A stretch of DNA of 64,000 nt from Nemertoderma westbladi (GCA_032718475.1 JAUCBJ010007041.1:54664-118663), one strand, 5' to 3'. Counted from the first letter of the stretch, positions 40,113 to 51,384 are shown. Made by a program: numbers and translations. The notes: generated by a model not told the origin, from the sequence alone.

Positions 40113-43100
40113 GTTAGTCGAGAGCACGCTACGGGAAATAGTTTATTATAGTCGGAATTCAGCTGCAGTTTGCAGTTATTGTTTGGTATTTATAACTAAT
40201 ATTTATTTATGATATAATATTAATATGGAATCTTATTTTCAGAATTCAGAATAATATTGAGGCGGCGGGGATATTCCAGCCCTCCCAGCGGTTACTTTTT
40301 TCCCTTTTCTTAATCTAATTTATTTCCTTTTCCTTTTTTTTTGTAATGATACCTAAGCATTTTTTTATTCGGAACAACCTTAATTCAGCCATTACCATTT
40401 AAGGTTGGGGTCGATTTAATATTAACACGTTCGTGTCCCAGTCCCTGTCCAGTCTTTAAATATTATGATCCTAACTTTAGTATAAAATACTTTTATCCTC
40501 TTCTACTGTGTATATATACGATATCACATCCATAAACCTTAACGACATCTCTATTTAAACTACTAGGGAAGCTTTTTTCTCCTTTATTGCCATTATCACT
40601 TTTTTTGAATTTAGGGATTCATTCATCCCCTTATTTTATGTTCATTAATTTTGGTTCCCTTGTCCCCGTTTTTATCACTTGTGGTTCCTTTATCCCCCTA
40701 TATTTGATCTTTTGTGGTTACTTTATCCCCCTATATTTGATCTTTTGTGGTTACTTTATCCCCCTATATTTGATCTTTTGTGGTTCCTTTATCCCCCTAT
40801 ATTTGATCTTTTGTGGTTACTTTATCCCCCTATATTTGATCTTTTGTGGTTACTTTATCCCCCTATATTTGATCTTTTGTGGTTACTTTATCCCCCTATA
40901 TTTGATCTTTTGTGGTTCCTTTATCCCCCTATATTTGATCTTTTGTGGTTACTTTATCCCCCTATATTTGATCTTTTGTGGTTACTTTATCCCCCTATAT
41001 TTGATCTTTTGTGGTTCCTTTATCCCCCTATATTTGATCTTTTGTGGTTACTTTATCCCCCTATATTTGATCTTTTGTGGTTACTTTATCCCCCTATATT
41101 TGATCTTTTGTGGTTACTTTATCCCCCTATATTTGATCTTTTGTGGTTCCTTTATCCCCCTATATTTGATCTTTTGTGGTTACTTTATCCCCCTATATTT
41201 GATCTTTTGTGGTTACTTTATCCCCCTATATTTGATCTTTTGTGGTTACTTTATCCCCCTATATTTGATCTTTTGTGGTTACTTTATCCCCCTATATTTG
41301 ATCTTTTGTGGTTACTTTATCCCCCTATATTTGATCTTTTGTGGTTACTTTATCCCCCTATATTTGATCTTTTGTGGTTCCTTTATCCCCCTATATTTGA
41401 ACTTTTGTGGTTACTTTATCCCCCTATATTTTAACTTTTGTGGTTACTTTATCCCCCTATATTTGATCTTTTGTGGTTACTTTATCCCCCTATATTTGAT
41501 CTTTTGTGGTTACTTTATCCCCCTATATTTGAACTTTTGTGGTTCCTTTATCCCCCTATATTTGAACTTTTGTGGTTACTTTATCCCCCCATATTTGATC
41601 TTTTGTGGTTACTTTATCCCCCTATATTTGATCTTTTGTGGTTACTTTATCCCCCTATATTTGATCTTTTGTGGTTCCTTTATCCCCCTATATTTGATCT
41701 TTTGTGGTTACTTTATCCCCCTATATTTGATCTTTTGTGGTTACTTTATCCCCCTATATTTGATCTTTTGTGGTTACTTTATCCCCCTATATTTGATCTT
41801 TTGTGGTTACTTTATCCCCCTATATTTGATCTTTTGTGGTTACTTTATCCCCCTATATTTGATCTTTTGTGGTTCCTTTATCCCCCTATATTTGAACTTT
41901 TGTGGTTACTTTATCCCCCTATATTTTAACTTTTGTGGTTCCTTTATCCCCCTATATTTGAACTTTTGTGGTTACTTTATCCCCCTATATTTGATCTTTT
42001 GTGGTTCCTTTATCCCCCTATATTTGATCTTTTGTGGTTACTTTATCCCCCTATATTTGATCTTTTGTGGTTACTTTATCCCCCTATATTTGATCTTTTG
42101 TGGTTACTTTATTCCCCTATATTTGATCTTTTGTGGTTACTTTATCCCCCTATATTTGATCTTTTGTGGTTACTTTATCCCCCTATATTTGATCTTTTGT
42201 GGTTCCTTTATCCCCCTATATTTGAACTTTTGTGGTTACTTTATCCCCCTATATTTTAACTTTTGTGGTTCCTTTATCCCCCTATATTTGAACTTTTGTG
42301 GTTACTTTATCCCCCTATATTTGATCTTTTGTGGTTCCTTTATCCCCCTATATTTGATCTTTTGTGGTTACTTTATCCCCCTATATTTGATCTTTTGTGG
42401 TTACTTTATCCCCCTATATTTGATCTTTTGTGGTTACTTTATCCCCCTATATTTGATCTTTTGTGGTTACTTTATCCCCCTATATTTGATCTTTTGTGGT
42501 TACTTTATCCCCCTATATTTGATCTTTTGTGGTTACTTTATCCCCCTATATTTGATCTTTTGTGGTTACTTTATCCCCCTATATTTGAACTTTTGTGGTT
42601 CCTTTATCCCCCTATATTTGAACTTTTGTGGTTACTTTATCCCCCTATATTTTAACTTTTGTGGTTCCTTTATCCCCCTATATTTGAACTTTTGTGGTTA
42701 CTTTATCCCCCTATATTTGATCTTTTGTGGTTACTTTATCCCCCTATATTTGATCTTTTGTGGTTACTTTATCCCCCTATATTTGATCTTTTGTGGTTAC
42801 TTTATCCCCCTATATTTGAACTTTTGTGGTTACTTTATCCCCCTATATTTTAACTTTTGTGGTTCCTTTATCCCCCTATATTTGATCTTTTGTGGTTACT
42901 TTATCCCCCTATATTTGATCTTTTGTGGTTCCTTTATCCCCCTATATTTGATCTTTTGTGGTTACTTTATCCCCCTATATTTGATCTTTTGTGGTTACTT
43001 TATCCCCCTATATTTGATCTTTTGTGGTTCCTTTATCCCCCTATATTTGATCTTTTGTGGTTACTTTATCCCCCTATATTTGATCTTTTGTGGTTACTTT

Positions 43101-45886
43101 ATCCCCCTATATTTGATCTTTTGTGGTTACTTTATCCCCCTATATTTGATCTTTTGTGGTTACTTTATCCCCCTATATTTGATCTTTTGTGGTTACTTTT
43201 TCCCCCTATATTTGATCTTTTGTGGTTACTTTATCCCCCTATATTTGATCTTTTGTGGTTCCTTTATCCCCCTATATTTGATCTTTTGTGGTTACTTTAT
43301 CCCCCTATATTTGATCTTTTGTGGTTACTTTATCCCCCCATATTTGATCTTTTGTGGTTCCTTTATCCCCCTATATTTGAACTTTTGTGGTTACTTTATC
43401 CCCCTATATTTGATCTTTTGTGGTTCCTTTATCCCCCTATATTTGAACTTTTGTGGTTCCTTTATCCCCCTATATTTGATCTTTTGTGGTTACTTTATCC
43501 CCCTATATTTGATCTTTTGTGGTTCCTTTATCCCCCTATATTTGAACTTTTGTGGTTCCTTTATCCCCCTATATTTGATCTTTTGTGGTTACTTTATCCC
43601 CCTATATTTGATCTTTTGTGGTTCCTTTATCCCCCTATATTTGAACTTTTGTGGTTCCTTTATCCCCCTATATTTGATCTTTTGTGGTTCCTTTATCCCC
43701 CTATATTTGATCTTTTGTGGTTACTTTATCCCCCTATATTTGAACTTTTGTGGTTACTTTATCCCCCTATATTTGATCTTTTGTGGTTCCTTTATCCCCC
43801 CATATTTGATCTTTTGTGGATACTTTATCCCCCTATATTTTAACTTTTGTGGTTACTTTATCCCCCTATATTTGATCTTTTGTGGTTACTTTATCCCCCT
43901 ATATTTGATCTTTTGTGGTTACTTTATCCCCCTATATTTGAACTTTTGTGGTTCCTTTATCGCCCTATATTTGATCTTTTGTGGTTACTTTATCCCCCTA
44001 TATTTGATCTTTTGTGGTTCCTTTATCCCCCTATATGTGATCTTTTGTGGTTCCTTTATCCCCCTATATGTGATCTTTTGTGGTTCCTTTATCCCCCTAT
44101 ATTTGAACTTTTGTGGTTCCTTTATCCCCCTATATTTGAACTTTTGTGGTTCCTTTATCCCCCTATATTTGAACTTTTGTGGTTCCTTTATCCCCCTATA
44201 TTTGATCTTTTGTGGTTCCTTTATCCCCCTATATTTGAACTTTTGTGGTTCCTTTATCCCCCTATATTTGAACTTTTGTGGTTCCTTTATCCCCCTATAT
44301 TTTATCTTTTGTGGTTACTTTATCCCCCTATATTTGATCTTTTGTGGTTCCTTTATCCCCCTATATTTGAACTTTTGTGGTTCCTTTATCCCCCTATATT
44401 TGAACTTTTGTGGTTCCTTTATCCCCCTATATTTGAACTTTTGTGGTTCCTTTATCCCCCTATATTTGAACTTTTGTGGTTCCTTTATCCCCCTATATTT
44501 GATCTTTTGTGGTTCCTTTATCCCCCTATATTTGATCTTTTGTGGTTCCTTTATCCCCCTATATTTGATCTTTTGTGGTTCCTTTATCCCCCTATATTTG
44601 AACTTTTGTGGTTCCTTTATCCCCCTATATTTGATCTTTTGTGGTTCCTTTATCCCCCTATATTTGAACTTTTGTGGTTCCTTTATCCCCCTATATTTGA
44701 TCTTTTGTGGTTCCTTTATCCCCCTATATTTGATCTTTTGTGGTTCCTTTATCCCCCTATATTTGATCTTTTGTGGTTACTTTATCCCCCTATATTTGAT
44801 CTTTTGTGGTTCCTTTATCCCCCTATATTTGATCTTTTGTGGTTCCTTTATCCCCCTATATTTGATCTTTTGTGGTTCCTTTATCCCCCTATATTTGATC
44901 TTTTGTGGTTCCTTTATCCCCCTATATTTGATCTTTTGTGGTTACTTTATCCCCCTATATTTGATCTTTTGTGGTTCCTTTATCCCCCTATATTTGATCT
45001 TTTGTGGTTCCTTTATCCCCCTATATTTGAACTTTTGTGGTTCCTTTATCCCCCTATATTTGATCTTTTGTGGTTCCTTTATCCCCCTATATTTGATCTT
45101 TTGTGGTTCCTTTATCCCCCTATATTTGATCTTTTGTGGTTACTTTATCCCCCTATATTTGATCTTTTGTGGTTCCTTTATCCCCCTATATTTGATCTTT
45201 TGTGGTTCCTTTATCCCCCTATATTTGAACTTTTGTGGTTCCTTTATCCCCCTATATTTGATCTTTTGTGGTTCCTTTATCCCGCTATATTTGAACTTTT
45301 GTGGTTCCTTTATCCCCCTATATTTGATCTTTTGTGGTTCCTTTATCCCCCTATATTTGATCTTTTGTGGTTACTTTATCCCCCTATATTTGATCTTTTG
45401 TGGTTCCTTTATCCCCCTATATTTGATCTTTTGTGGTTCCTTTATCCCCCTATATTTGATCTTTTGTGGTTACTTTATCCCCCTATATTTGAACTTTTGT
45501 GGTTACTTTATCCCCCTATATTTGAACTTTTGTGGTTCCTTTATCCCCCTATATTTGATCTTTTGTGGTTACTTTATCCCCCTATATTTGAACTTTTGTG
45601 GTTACTTTATCCCCTTTGTTTTAATTTTGGGTTTCCTCTTTTGTGAAATTTGCCGCTGGAGGGTTGATATTCCCAGAAATTCCATATCGACGAGTTAACC
45701 TTGTTAATTATCAATTAAATTAAAGGAATAGGTTACGAAGGCGGGTCCTACCTTACCAAAAGAGTAATCGAGAACGACTATCACAGGTTTTAGTTTATTC
45801 ATACCGGTACTCGCAATCAGTTGTTATTTGCTTCGATTTTTCTCAGGGATTGATTCTATGTGGAGTGATTTTACTCTGTTTTACAG
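40113..45886 (+). other. DEF8 intron (5.8 kb) filled by 33-bp satellite
   Basis: The intron runs from GTTAGT at 40,113 to CTCTGTTTTACAG at 45,886. Outside the satellite, the left 500 bp (40,113-40,604) is AT-rich, with EcoRI-like GAATTCAG motifs at about 40,155 and 40,240, and shows no gene. The right 225 bp (45,660-45,886) is unique and leads to the acceptor. Confidence 0.75.
40605..45645 (+). repeat. 33-bp intronic satellite, about 150 copies
   Basis: The unit contains TATCCCCCTATATTTGATCT followed by TTTGTGGTTAC. Core copies run from about 40,680 to 45,612; degenerate units lie at each end. All core units appear to be exactly 33 bp. Two sites are dimorphic: GGTTAC/GGTTCC and TTTGATC/TTTGAAC. 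A rarer TTTTAAC variant marks higher-order blocks (positions near 41,430, 41,925, 42,255, 42,651, 42,849 and 43,839, all multiples of 33 apart). Two forward frames are open. One gives 1,703 codons of an 11-residue hydrophobic repeat (GYFIPLYLIFC). I treat this as a by-product: it lies inside an intron, has no signal or domain, and its start is in degenerate repeat. Confidence 0.95.
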
Positions 45887-46171
45887 TTCCATTGTAACGA
45901 GAGCGACGTTGAGGAGTTACGGGCTGCTATCCGGGGACTGAAGACAGCCATATCGGGCGGCACCACGGCCAAGGAGAAGCGGAACATTATGGTGCAGCGG
46001 TTGGTTGAACTCCGGTTGAAACTGTGCGACGTTATCTCCCCAGTAGAGACGGCCCTAGTTGCCGGGGAGAGCGCCACTGCGGTACTGGGTCACTCCTTCG
46101 CCAAAACCGACTCGATCACTGCCAGACACTACTGTGACTGTTGTGGGGGTATCATTCTCGGGTTCATGCAG
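45887..46171 (+). CDS. DEF8: DEF8-like exon: helical segment and first half of C1 domain
   Basis: The exon is 285 bp, 95 codons, phase 0 at both ends, bounded by TTTTACAG and CAG|GTGGGT. It begins FHCNESDVEELRAAIRG; later VQRLVELRLKL matches the conserved helical stretch ahead of the C1 domain in vertebrate DEF8 (…VVRLIHLRLKL…). It then holds the first zinc ligands of a C1 domain: His69 (GHSF), 13 residues, then Cys83 and Cys86 (YCDCCGG), followed by GFMQ where the family has WGLIQ. In mammals, DEF8 binds PLEKHM1 and Rab7 and affects lysosome position and bone-resorbing activity of osteoclasts (family knowledge). GC content is higher than in the surrounding intron. An antisense frame at 45,871-46,077 is a shadow of this exon. 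Confidence 0.9.
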
Positions 46172-46195
46172 GTGGGTGTATAGGCTATATGTTTG

Positions 46196-46239
46196 TGTTC
46201 TACCGGGCAAATTAACAACTAAACAGTTTACATAATTAT
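46196..46239 (-). repeat. Remnant of gypsy 3' LTR
   Basis: 44 bp matching the end of the full LTR at 58,127-58,171, with a 1-bp length difference. Integrase-coding sequence starts directly after it, so a deletion removed the integrase C-terminus and most of this LTR. Confidence 0.75.
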
Positions 46240-47000
46240 GAGTCGCGCAGTACCGGAACAATATCTCTCTTAATTTCGTAACACCGTTTTTTAATATTGA
46301 TTATTTGACTGTCCGGACGGCCCTCACTGCTAATCCATTGGATTGGGGGTGATAAGCGGGACTTACTGTGTATTCGACACCCCATTCCGCAAGTTTGTCT
46401 TTGAATTATTTGTTTGTAAATTGTATCCCGCCATCAGAATGTAAGGTAACCGTAAATGGAAACCAAATCTACGAAATCCATTCGAATAATTTCAATAAAG
46501 TGGCCTTAGATGTGGTTGATGCCATCGTCTCTACTTCGATCCACTTGCTCCCATAATCTACTAGAAATAAGTGGTCCTGACCATTGGACGAGAAATCCAC
46601 ATGTACCCGCACCAGTCACAAAATTTTCTGCGGCCTGGAGCTCATGTTGGACTGACAAGTTTCACAGTTTGAAGACAATTGTTCAAGTTGGGTGTCTAAA
46701 CCCGGCCATCAAATGTGTAACCGAGCCAAGGATTTCTTCTTAGCGATGTAATTAATCTAAATACCTTCTACAAAGTGACTTTGGCAAAACTACCCGGCTA
46801 CGATACCCATAAATAAAACATTATCTTCAACAGAGAATGTGAATTTCTTCTGCCATAATGGTTTCAACATCCCCGAAGGTTGAATATCAACATACTGTCT
46901 TATCATAAAATAAAAATGAGTATCGTCGATGGGTCGATAAAATGAGTACCAGTTAAATAACTGGGAGCAAATCTTGGGATAGGAGTAGCGCCCACCCAAG
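46240..47000 (-). pseudogene. Gypsy integrase core and upstream spacer (broken)
   Basis: Translated in pieces on the minus strand, this shows the pre-integrase spacer (open frame 46,790-46,999, containing LWQKKFTFSVEDNVLFMG) and then the integrase core with the DGGIQFTNK aspartate block and the HPQSNGLA block typical of gypsy integrases. The residue normally glutamate after NGLA reads valine, so the third catalytic acidic residue is lost. Several stops and frameshifts lie between the blocks. The chromodomain or C-terminal part is absent. Confidence 0.8.
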
Positions 47001-47099
47001 CTTTGCTTTGCTTGCTTGTCTTATCATATCAATAACAGAGCGTAGGTCCTCATCCTTGTATGTTTCTGTTTTAATTTCATCAATATTAATTGGACCTAC

Positions 47100-47511
47100 T
47101 TCATCTATCACCATATTTATTGTCACCCACTTTGAAGTTTCAGACTGTGTTGGAGCCCGACTTAAGGCATCGGCGTTACCATGAAGTGAATTCTTGCGAT
47201 ATTCAACTGTGTAGTTAAATGCAGATAAGCGTATTGCATAAGACGTTGAGACACGAGTTCTGGGAGACCCTTTTTGCTACCAAAAATGGTCAGTAGAGGT
47301 TTGTGGCCACTGGTCAGTCACTAGCTCGAAACGTTGACCCCACAAATAGGATTAGAATTTTCCAATTCATGATACCCAATGCTTCTCTGTCTATGTTTGA
47401 GTAATTGTACTCTGCTTCGGTTAATGTCTATGAACCATAATCGATTGGATATTCTTTGTAGACTACTCTATGTGAGAGAACTGCTCCTAGACCTTTGTTG
47501 CAAGAAGGGTA
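47100..47511 (-). pseudogene. Gypsy RNase H fragment (broken)
   Basis: On the minus strand from 47,511 downwards, the pieces NKGLGAVLSH, TEAEYNYSNIDREALG and later NADALSRAP are visible in shifting frames. These are the start, middle and end of the gypsy RNase H domain. The fragment is cut at 47,511 by the non-LTR copy. The portion joining it to the reverse transcriptase, including the catalytic YxDD block, is not found on either side of the insertion. Confidence 0.85.
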
Positions 47512-47945
47512 ACCTAACACTCTATGGTTCTTTTCGGGGAATCTCATTGATCTCGATTGCTGCAAAGCTATACAATAGAATTCTATTAAATCGCATCAGA
47601 GATCCCATTGAGAGACTGCTCCGTGGAAATCAGAATGGGATCCGTAAAGGTCGTGGGACCATGGAGCCCATTTTGGCACTTAGAAGGATAATTGAAGAGT
47701 TATCAAAAAAGAAAGACAGGCATTTGGCTGTTATCTTTGTTGACTTCTTCAAGGCCTTTGATTCAGTCTCTCGCTCACGTATGTTCAGCATACTTTTATT
47801 ATATGGGATTCCTGATGAAATTATTGCAGCAATCAGATCAGTATACGATGGTTCGACAACATTTGTGTCTACTGTTGACGGTGACACAGAACCATTTGAA
47901 GTGTTATGGGGCGTCCTCCAAGGAGACACACTTGCACCATTCTTG
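47512..47945 (+). pseudogene. Non-LTR reverse transcriptase, N-terminal half of the split copy
   Basis: The reading frame gives the palm/fingers region: YGSFRGISLISIAAK, NQNGIRKGRGTMEP, VIFVDFFKAFDSVSR (the first catalytic aspartate) and GVLQGDTLAPFL. It is nearly identical to residues of the copy at 52,210-54,440. It ends where the foldback element enters after the codons for APFL. The apparent start at 47,379 lies in gypsy sequence and is not meaningful. Confidence 0.9.
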
Positions 47946-48049
47946 GGGTCAGAGTAAAACGCGGATCCGGATCAGGATCCGGATTCTATCATTTAACATT
48001 GTCCCTATGGAAGTCGACTGAATTTACATTTTTAGGGTGTAATCTGCGG

Positions 48050-49135
48050 ATCCGTGCACTGCTAAATTTACCGAATCCGTAACCGAGTGTAAAATGCGGA
48101 TTGGCCTTTTTTTCAGATCCGGAACGGAGTGTAAAGCGCGGATTCATGTTTTAGGCTAAATTCATTTTTCAAAATGAATTCATTTTTCTACTGAATCCGG
48201 GATTGGGTGTAAAATACGGATTCAGGTTTATTACAAAGTTTTATTAAATCCGGGAAGGGGTGTAAAACGCGGATTCAAGTTAATTACCATGTTTTATTGG
48301 ATCCGGGAAGGGGTGTAAAACGCGGATTCTAGTTAATTACCATGTTTTATTGGATCCGGAATGGAGTGTAAAACGCGGATTCAAGTTAATTACCATGTTT
48401 TATTGGATCCGGGAAGGAGTGTAAAACACGGATTTACGTTAATTATCAAGTTTTATTGGATCCGGAATGGAGTGTAAAACGCGGATTCAAGTTAATTACC
48501 ATGTTTTATTGGATCCGGGAAGGAGTGTAAAACGCGGATTTTCGTTAATTACCAAGTTTTATTGGATCCGGGAAGGGGTGTAAAACGCGGATTTTCGTTA
48601 ATTACCAAGTTTTGTTGGATCCGGAATGGAGTGTAAAACGCGGATTTGCGTTAATTACTAAGTTTTATTGGATCCGGAATGGAGTGTAAAACACGGATTT
48701 ACGTTAATTATCAAGTTTTATTGGATCCGGAATGGAGTGTAAAACGCGGATTCAAGTTAATTACCATGTTTTATTGGATCCGGGAAGGAGTGTAAAACGC
48801 GGATTTTCGTTAATTACCAAGTTTTATTGGATCCGGGAAGGGATGTAAAACGCGGATTTGCGTTAATTACTAAGTTTTATTGGATCCGGAATGGAGTGTA
48901 AAACACGGATTTACGTTAATTATCAAGTTTTATTGGATCCGGAATGGAGTGTAAAACACGGATTTACGTTAATTACCAAGTTTTATTGGATCCGGAATGG
49001 AGTGTAAAACACGGATTTACGTTAATTACCAAGTTTTATTGGATCCGGAACGGAGTGTAAAACACGGATTTATGTTAATTACCAAGTTTTATTGGATCCG
49101 GGAAGGGGTGTAAAACGCGGATTCAAGTTAATTAG
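48050..49135 (+). repeat. Left arm of foldback element: about 20 copies of a 53-bp repeat
   Basis: The unit holds TTGGATCCGGAATGGAGTGT and AAAACGCGGATT, followed by GTTAATTACC. The period is 53 bp (for example 48,481, 48,534, 48,587). Variants alternate GGAATGGAGTG/GGGAAGGGGTG and CGCGG/CACGG. The copies nearest the end of the element are more diverged. Confidence 0.95.
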
Positions 49136-49224
49136 TTTAATAAGTTTTAATGAACAATTTATAAAACGCATATGCAATAAAGACCCAGACCCTCATCTAG
49201 TTACAATTATTAATTAGTGCAATG

Positions 49225-49230
49225 TTTATT
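49225..49230 (-). terminator. Possible polyadenylation signal AATAAA
   Basis: AATAAA on the minus strand overlaps the TAA stop of the 60-aa frame. A G/T-rich stretch follows 40-60 bp downstream. Confidence 0.35.
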
Positions 49231-49408
49231 GTTCTTTAGTAACTTTTCTTGGCTTGCTGACTTTCCTGGTTTTTTTCTTCTCCGGACTCGGGGTGCACGA
49301 TGTTTGGGTAGTGAGTTCAAGCGGCTCAACAATGGCTGTATCATTGGTTGGACTCGGAATAACGAATCCCGTAAATGGAACCTTTACAAAGTCATCACTG
49401 TCATCCAT
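49226..49408 (-). CDS. Possible small gene (60 aa) inside the foldback element
   Basis: An ATG in good context (AAACATGG) opens a 60-codon frame with ordinary, non-repeat composition: an acidic start (MDDSDDF), a Pro/Thr-rich middle and a strongly basic end (EKKKTRKVSKPRKVTKEQ). An AATAAA overlaps the stop codon. Upstream, once the 1.95-kb non-LTR insertion at 49,438-51,384 is discounted, a TATTTAAG box and an inverted CCAAT lie about 80 and 170 bp from the ATG. I do not recognise the protein. It could be a short gene carried by the element, or the last exon of a captured host gene. Expression is inferred from layout only. Confidence 0.35.
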   Translation of the reverse strand: MDDSDDFVKVPFTGFVIPSPTNDTAIVEPLELTTQTSCTPSPEKKKTRKVSKPRKVTKEQ

Positions 49409-49424
49409 GTTTAATAAGAAATTA

Positions 49425-49437
49425 AATAAGAAATTAT
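49425..49437. repeat. 13-bp target duplication of the minus-strand non-LTR insertion, left copy
   Basis: AATAAGAAATTAT occurs here and at 51,385-51,397, immediately flanking the insertion on both sides. Confidence 0.8.
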
Positions 49438-51384
49438 GAGATTCAATATGACGTTTAATTACTCAAGGAGTAAATGGTTATAAGTATGCCTATTGTAATG
49501 ACACTTGATTTAACATAATTAAAACGATAAGTTGTAATTGGATAGAGCACATAAAATTTATAAAATAAACTTAAATAAAATAAAAGTATTTTTAAATAAA
49601 AAGATGGGAAGAGGGTGATTGGCATAATATAAGGCACATTAAATAAGATAAAATAAATAAACAGTATAGTCGGGCCTTGAACTTTCTATTGATTTAAATA
49701 GTTAGTGTTGCAGCATCTGTCGTCATCAGCCAAATTGCTGTCTTTAGGTGTGAACTGCACTGAGGTATGCGCGTACATAGTTTGTAGTGGTCTGTGTTTG
49801 CCGCCAGGGAGCCACACACCCAACAGGTGCAGTCTTCCGTGGGTCTCCAGCAATTGAGTTTTGTACATAGGCGGTGGTGGCAACCGTTTGATAATAGCTG
49901 CGCTGCCGCGCGGCGTCGGAAACCTGTGAGACCTGTCACGTTTGGATCTGAGTTAGCCGGGTTGTCTATGGCACTTAGGATGGCTGTGGTGGAGGCAAAC
50001 TTGCTTATTCCACACCAGAGTTTCCAGTAAAAACCGCGGACACGTTGAACATGACACAGTTGCGTTAGGTCACCATTTGCAGTGAAGACGTTGCAGCCAT
50101 AAGTGGTCGATGGAAGGACAATAGACTGCCATAAACGTTGGGCGGATTCTAGCGAAACGATGTGTAGGTTTACCTTTGTTGCAATTACAACACAACTGGA
50201 GAGTCCTTTCGAGTATAGATGATCGTAGTGTCCTCTGGATCCATTTTTCGTTGATAGAGTAACTCCTAAATATTGAAAGGAGCTTTGAAATTCCAATTTG
50301 TGCCCGTTATATTCTAGAATGTCAGTCCTCGATAATCTCCCCCCCTTCCGGAACTTAACCACCTTTGTCTTCGCAATATTGACCTGGATTCCATTTACTT
50401 CACAATATTCTGAGAGTTTGTCTAGACTAGCTTGAACCTCCGTGATAGAGTCACCTGATATGACTAGATCATCAGCATACATTATGATCCAAATTGATGC
50501 GAATATGAGATAGGCTGGTAGGTCTGATACAAAAAGACTAAAAAGTAAAGGAGACAGTTTATCGCCTTGTACAACTCCAATTGTTTGAGTAATAGGCTCC
50601 AGAATGTGAACTCCAACACAGATATATATGTAGTTGATAGCGATCATAGACCAGATAGCGATAATAAACTTTCGACTTACTCCGAGTTTCGATAATTTCC
50701 TGCAGAGAATCTCTCGGTTTATCGAGTCGAAACATTTTCGAAAATCAACAAATACGCAGTATAAATGGCCACCCTTAGGTTCAAGGGCAAAATTGATGCG
50801 GGTATATAGACGTTTAACAGCGTCGATCGTCGAACGTGATTTTCTGTAACCGTGTTGCGCATCTGGTAGTAGGCCTCGGCGTTCTGCAAATTCGTATAAG
50901 CGTGTGAATAATATCGAAGTATATACTTTAAACAAACATGATAGTAGCGCTATTCCACGGTAACAGTCCGGGGATAATTTACTTCCCTTACCCTTATAGA
51001 GCATAATTAGGTATGATTTTAGCCAGGTTGCAGGGCAAGCAGCAGTTGCGAAACAAACACTAAACAATGTCAGTAAAAACGGAAGCAGGTGACCAAAACC
51101 ATGCTTCAAGGCTTCACCGGTGATACCGTCCGGACCAGCTGCTTTATTTGGCTTTTGACTGTAAACCGCTTCCGTGATCTCAGCGGGATTGATCGGTTTG
51201 TCTAAGTCGTTATCTGGCTGTTCGGGGATGGTTGGTAGCTGTGGATTATTTTCGGTTGATAGTAGATTCGTAAAATGAGTAGACCACGATTCTTCCGAGA
51301 CTTGTTGCGCAGCAGGTTTAGTAGCGGTTCGATTACACTTTAAGATATTCCAGAAAGATGCTTTATCTTCTTCGCTATTTTTCT
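49438..51384 (-). mobile_element. Non-LTR retrotransposon, family 2, 5'-truncated
   Basis: A 1.95-kb insertion flanked by the 13-bp duplication AATAAGAAATTAT. It contains the C-terminal part of a reverse transcriptase ORF and about 250 bp of AT-rich 3' region (49,438-49,693). No long poly(A) tail is visible. Its sequence differs from family 1 and it points the other way. Confidence 0.85.
49694..51382 (-). CDS. Non-LTR reverse transcriptase (family 2), 5'-truncated ORF
   Basis: The frame is open without an ATG from the truncation point at about 51,382 to a stop at 49,694, roughly 560 codons. Order: a linker ending NKAAGPDGITGEALKHG (the usual start of the reverse transcriptase domain), CYRGIALLSCLFK, HGYRKSRSTIDA, VFVDFRKCFDSINR (first catalytic Asp), GVVQGDKLSPLLF, then MYADDLVISGD with an intact YADD. 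The C-terminus has a cysteine/histidine cluster (CTCWVCG…TDHYKLC) like the zinc finger at the end of several non-LTR clades. The endonuclease domain is missing through 5' truncation. No internal stops, so the insertion looks young. Clade not assigned. Confidence 0.9.
   Translation of the reverse strand, partial: KNSEEDKASFWNILKCNRTATKPAAQQVSEESWSTHFTNLLSTENNPQLPTIPEQPDNDLDKPINPAEITEAVYSQKPNKAAGPDGITGEALKHGFGHLLPFLLTLFSVCFATAACPATWLKSYLIMLYKGKGSKLSPDCYRGIALLSCLFKVYTSILFTRLYEFAERRGLLPDAQHGYRKSRSTIDAVKRLYTRINFALEPKGGHLYCVFVDFRKCFDSINREILCRKLSKLGVSRKFIIAIWSMIAINYIYICVGVHILEPITQTIGVVQGDKLSPLLFSLFVSDLPAYLIFASIWIIMYADDLVISGDSITEVQASLDKLSEYCEVNGIQVNIAKTKVVKFRKGGRLSRTDILEYNGHKLEFQSSFQYLGVTLSTKNGSRGHYDHLYSKGLSSCVVIATKVNLHIVSLESAQRLWQSIVLPSTTYGCNVFTANGDLTQLCHVQRVRGFYWKLWCGISKFASTTAILSAIDNPANSDPNVTGLTGFRRRAAAQLLSNGCHHRLCTKLNCWRPTEDCTCWVCGSLAANTDHYKLCTRIPQCSSHLKTAIWLMTTDAATLTI

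Noticed and set aside
40587-45698. 1,703-codon ORF as a membrane or structural repeat protein
   Set aside because: It is the reading of a 33-bp satellite lying between two phase-compatible DEF8 exons. A second frame is nearly as open. There is no signal peptide, no unique domain and no promoter, and both ends fall in degenerate repeat units.
45871-46261. Minus-strand ORFs 45,871-46,077 and 46,055-46,261 as genes
   Set aside because: The first is antisense to the DEF8 exon. The second mixes antisense DEF8, LTR remnant and the end of the broken integrase.
47379-47957. 192-codon ORF as a complete gene
   Set aside because: Its first 45 codons are antisense gypsy RNase H, its middle is non-LTR reverse transcriptase, and its last codons are the start of the foldback element.
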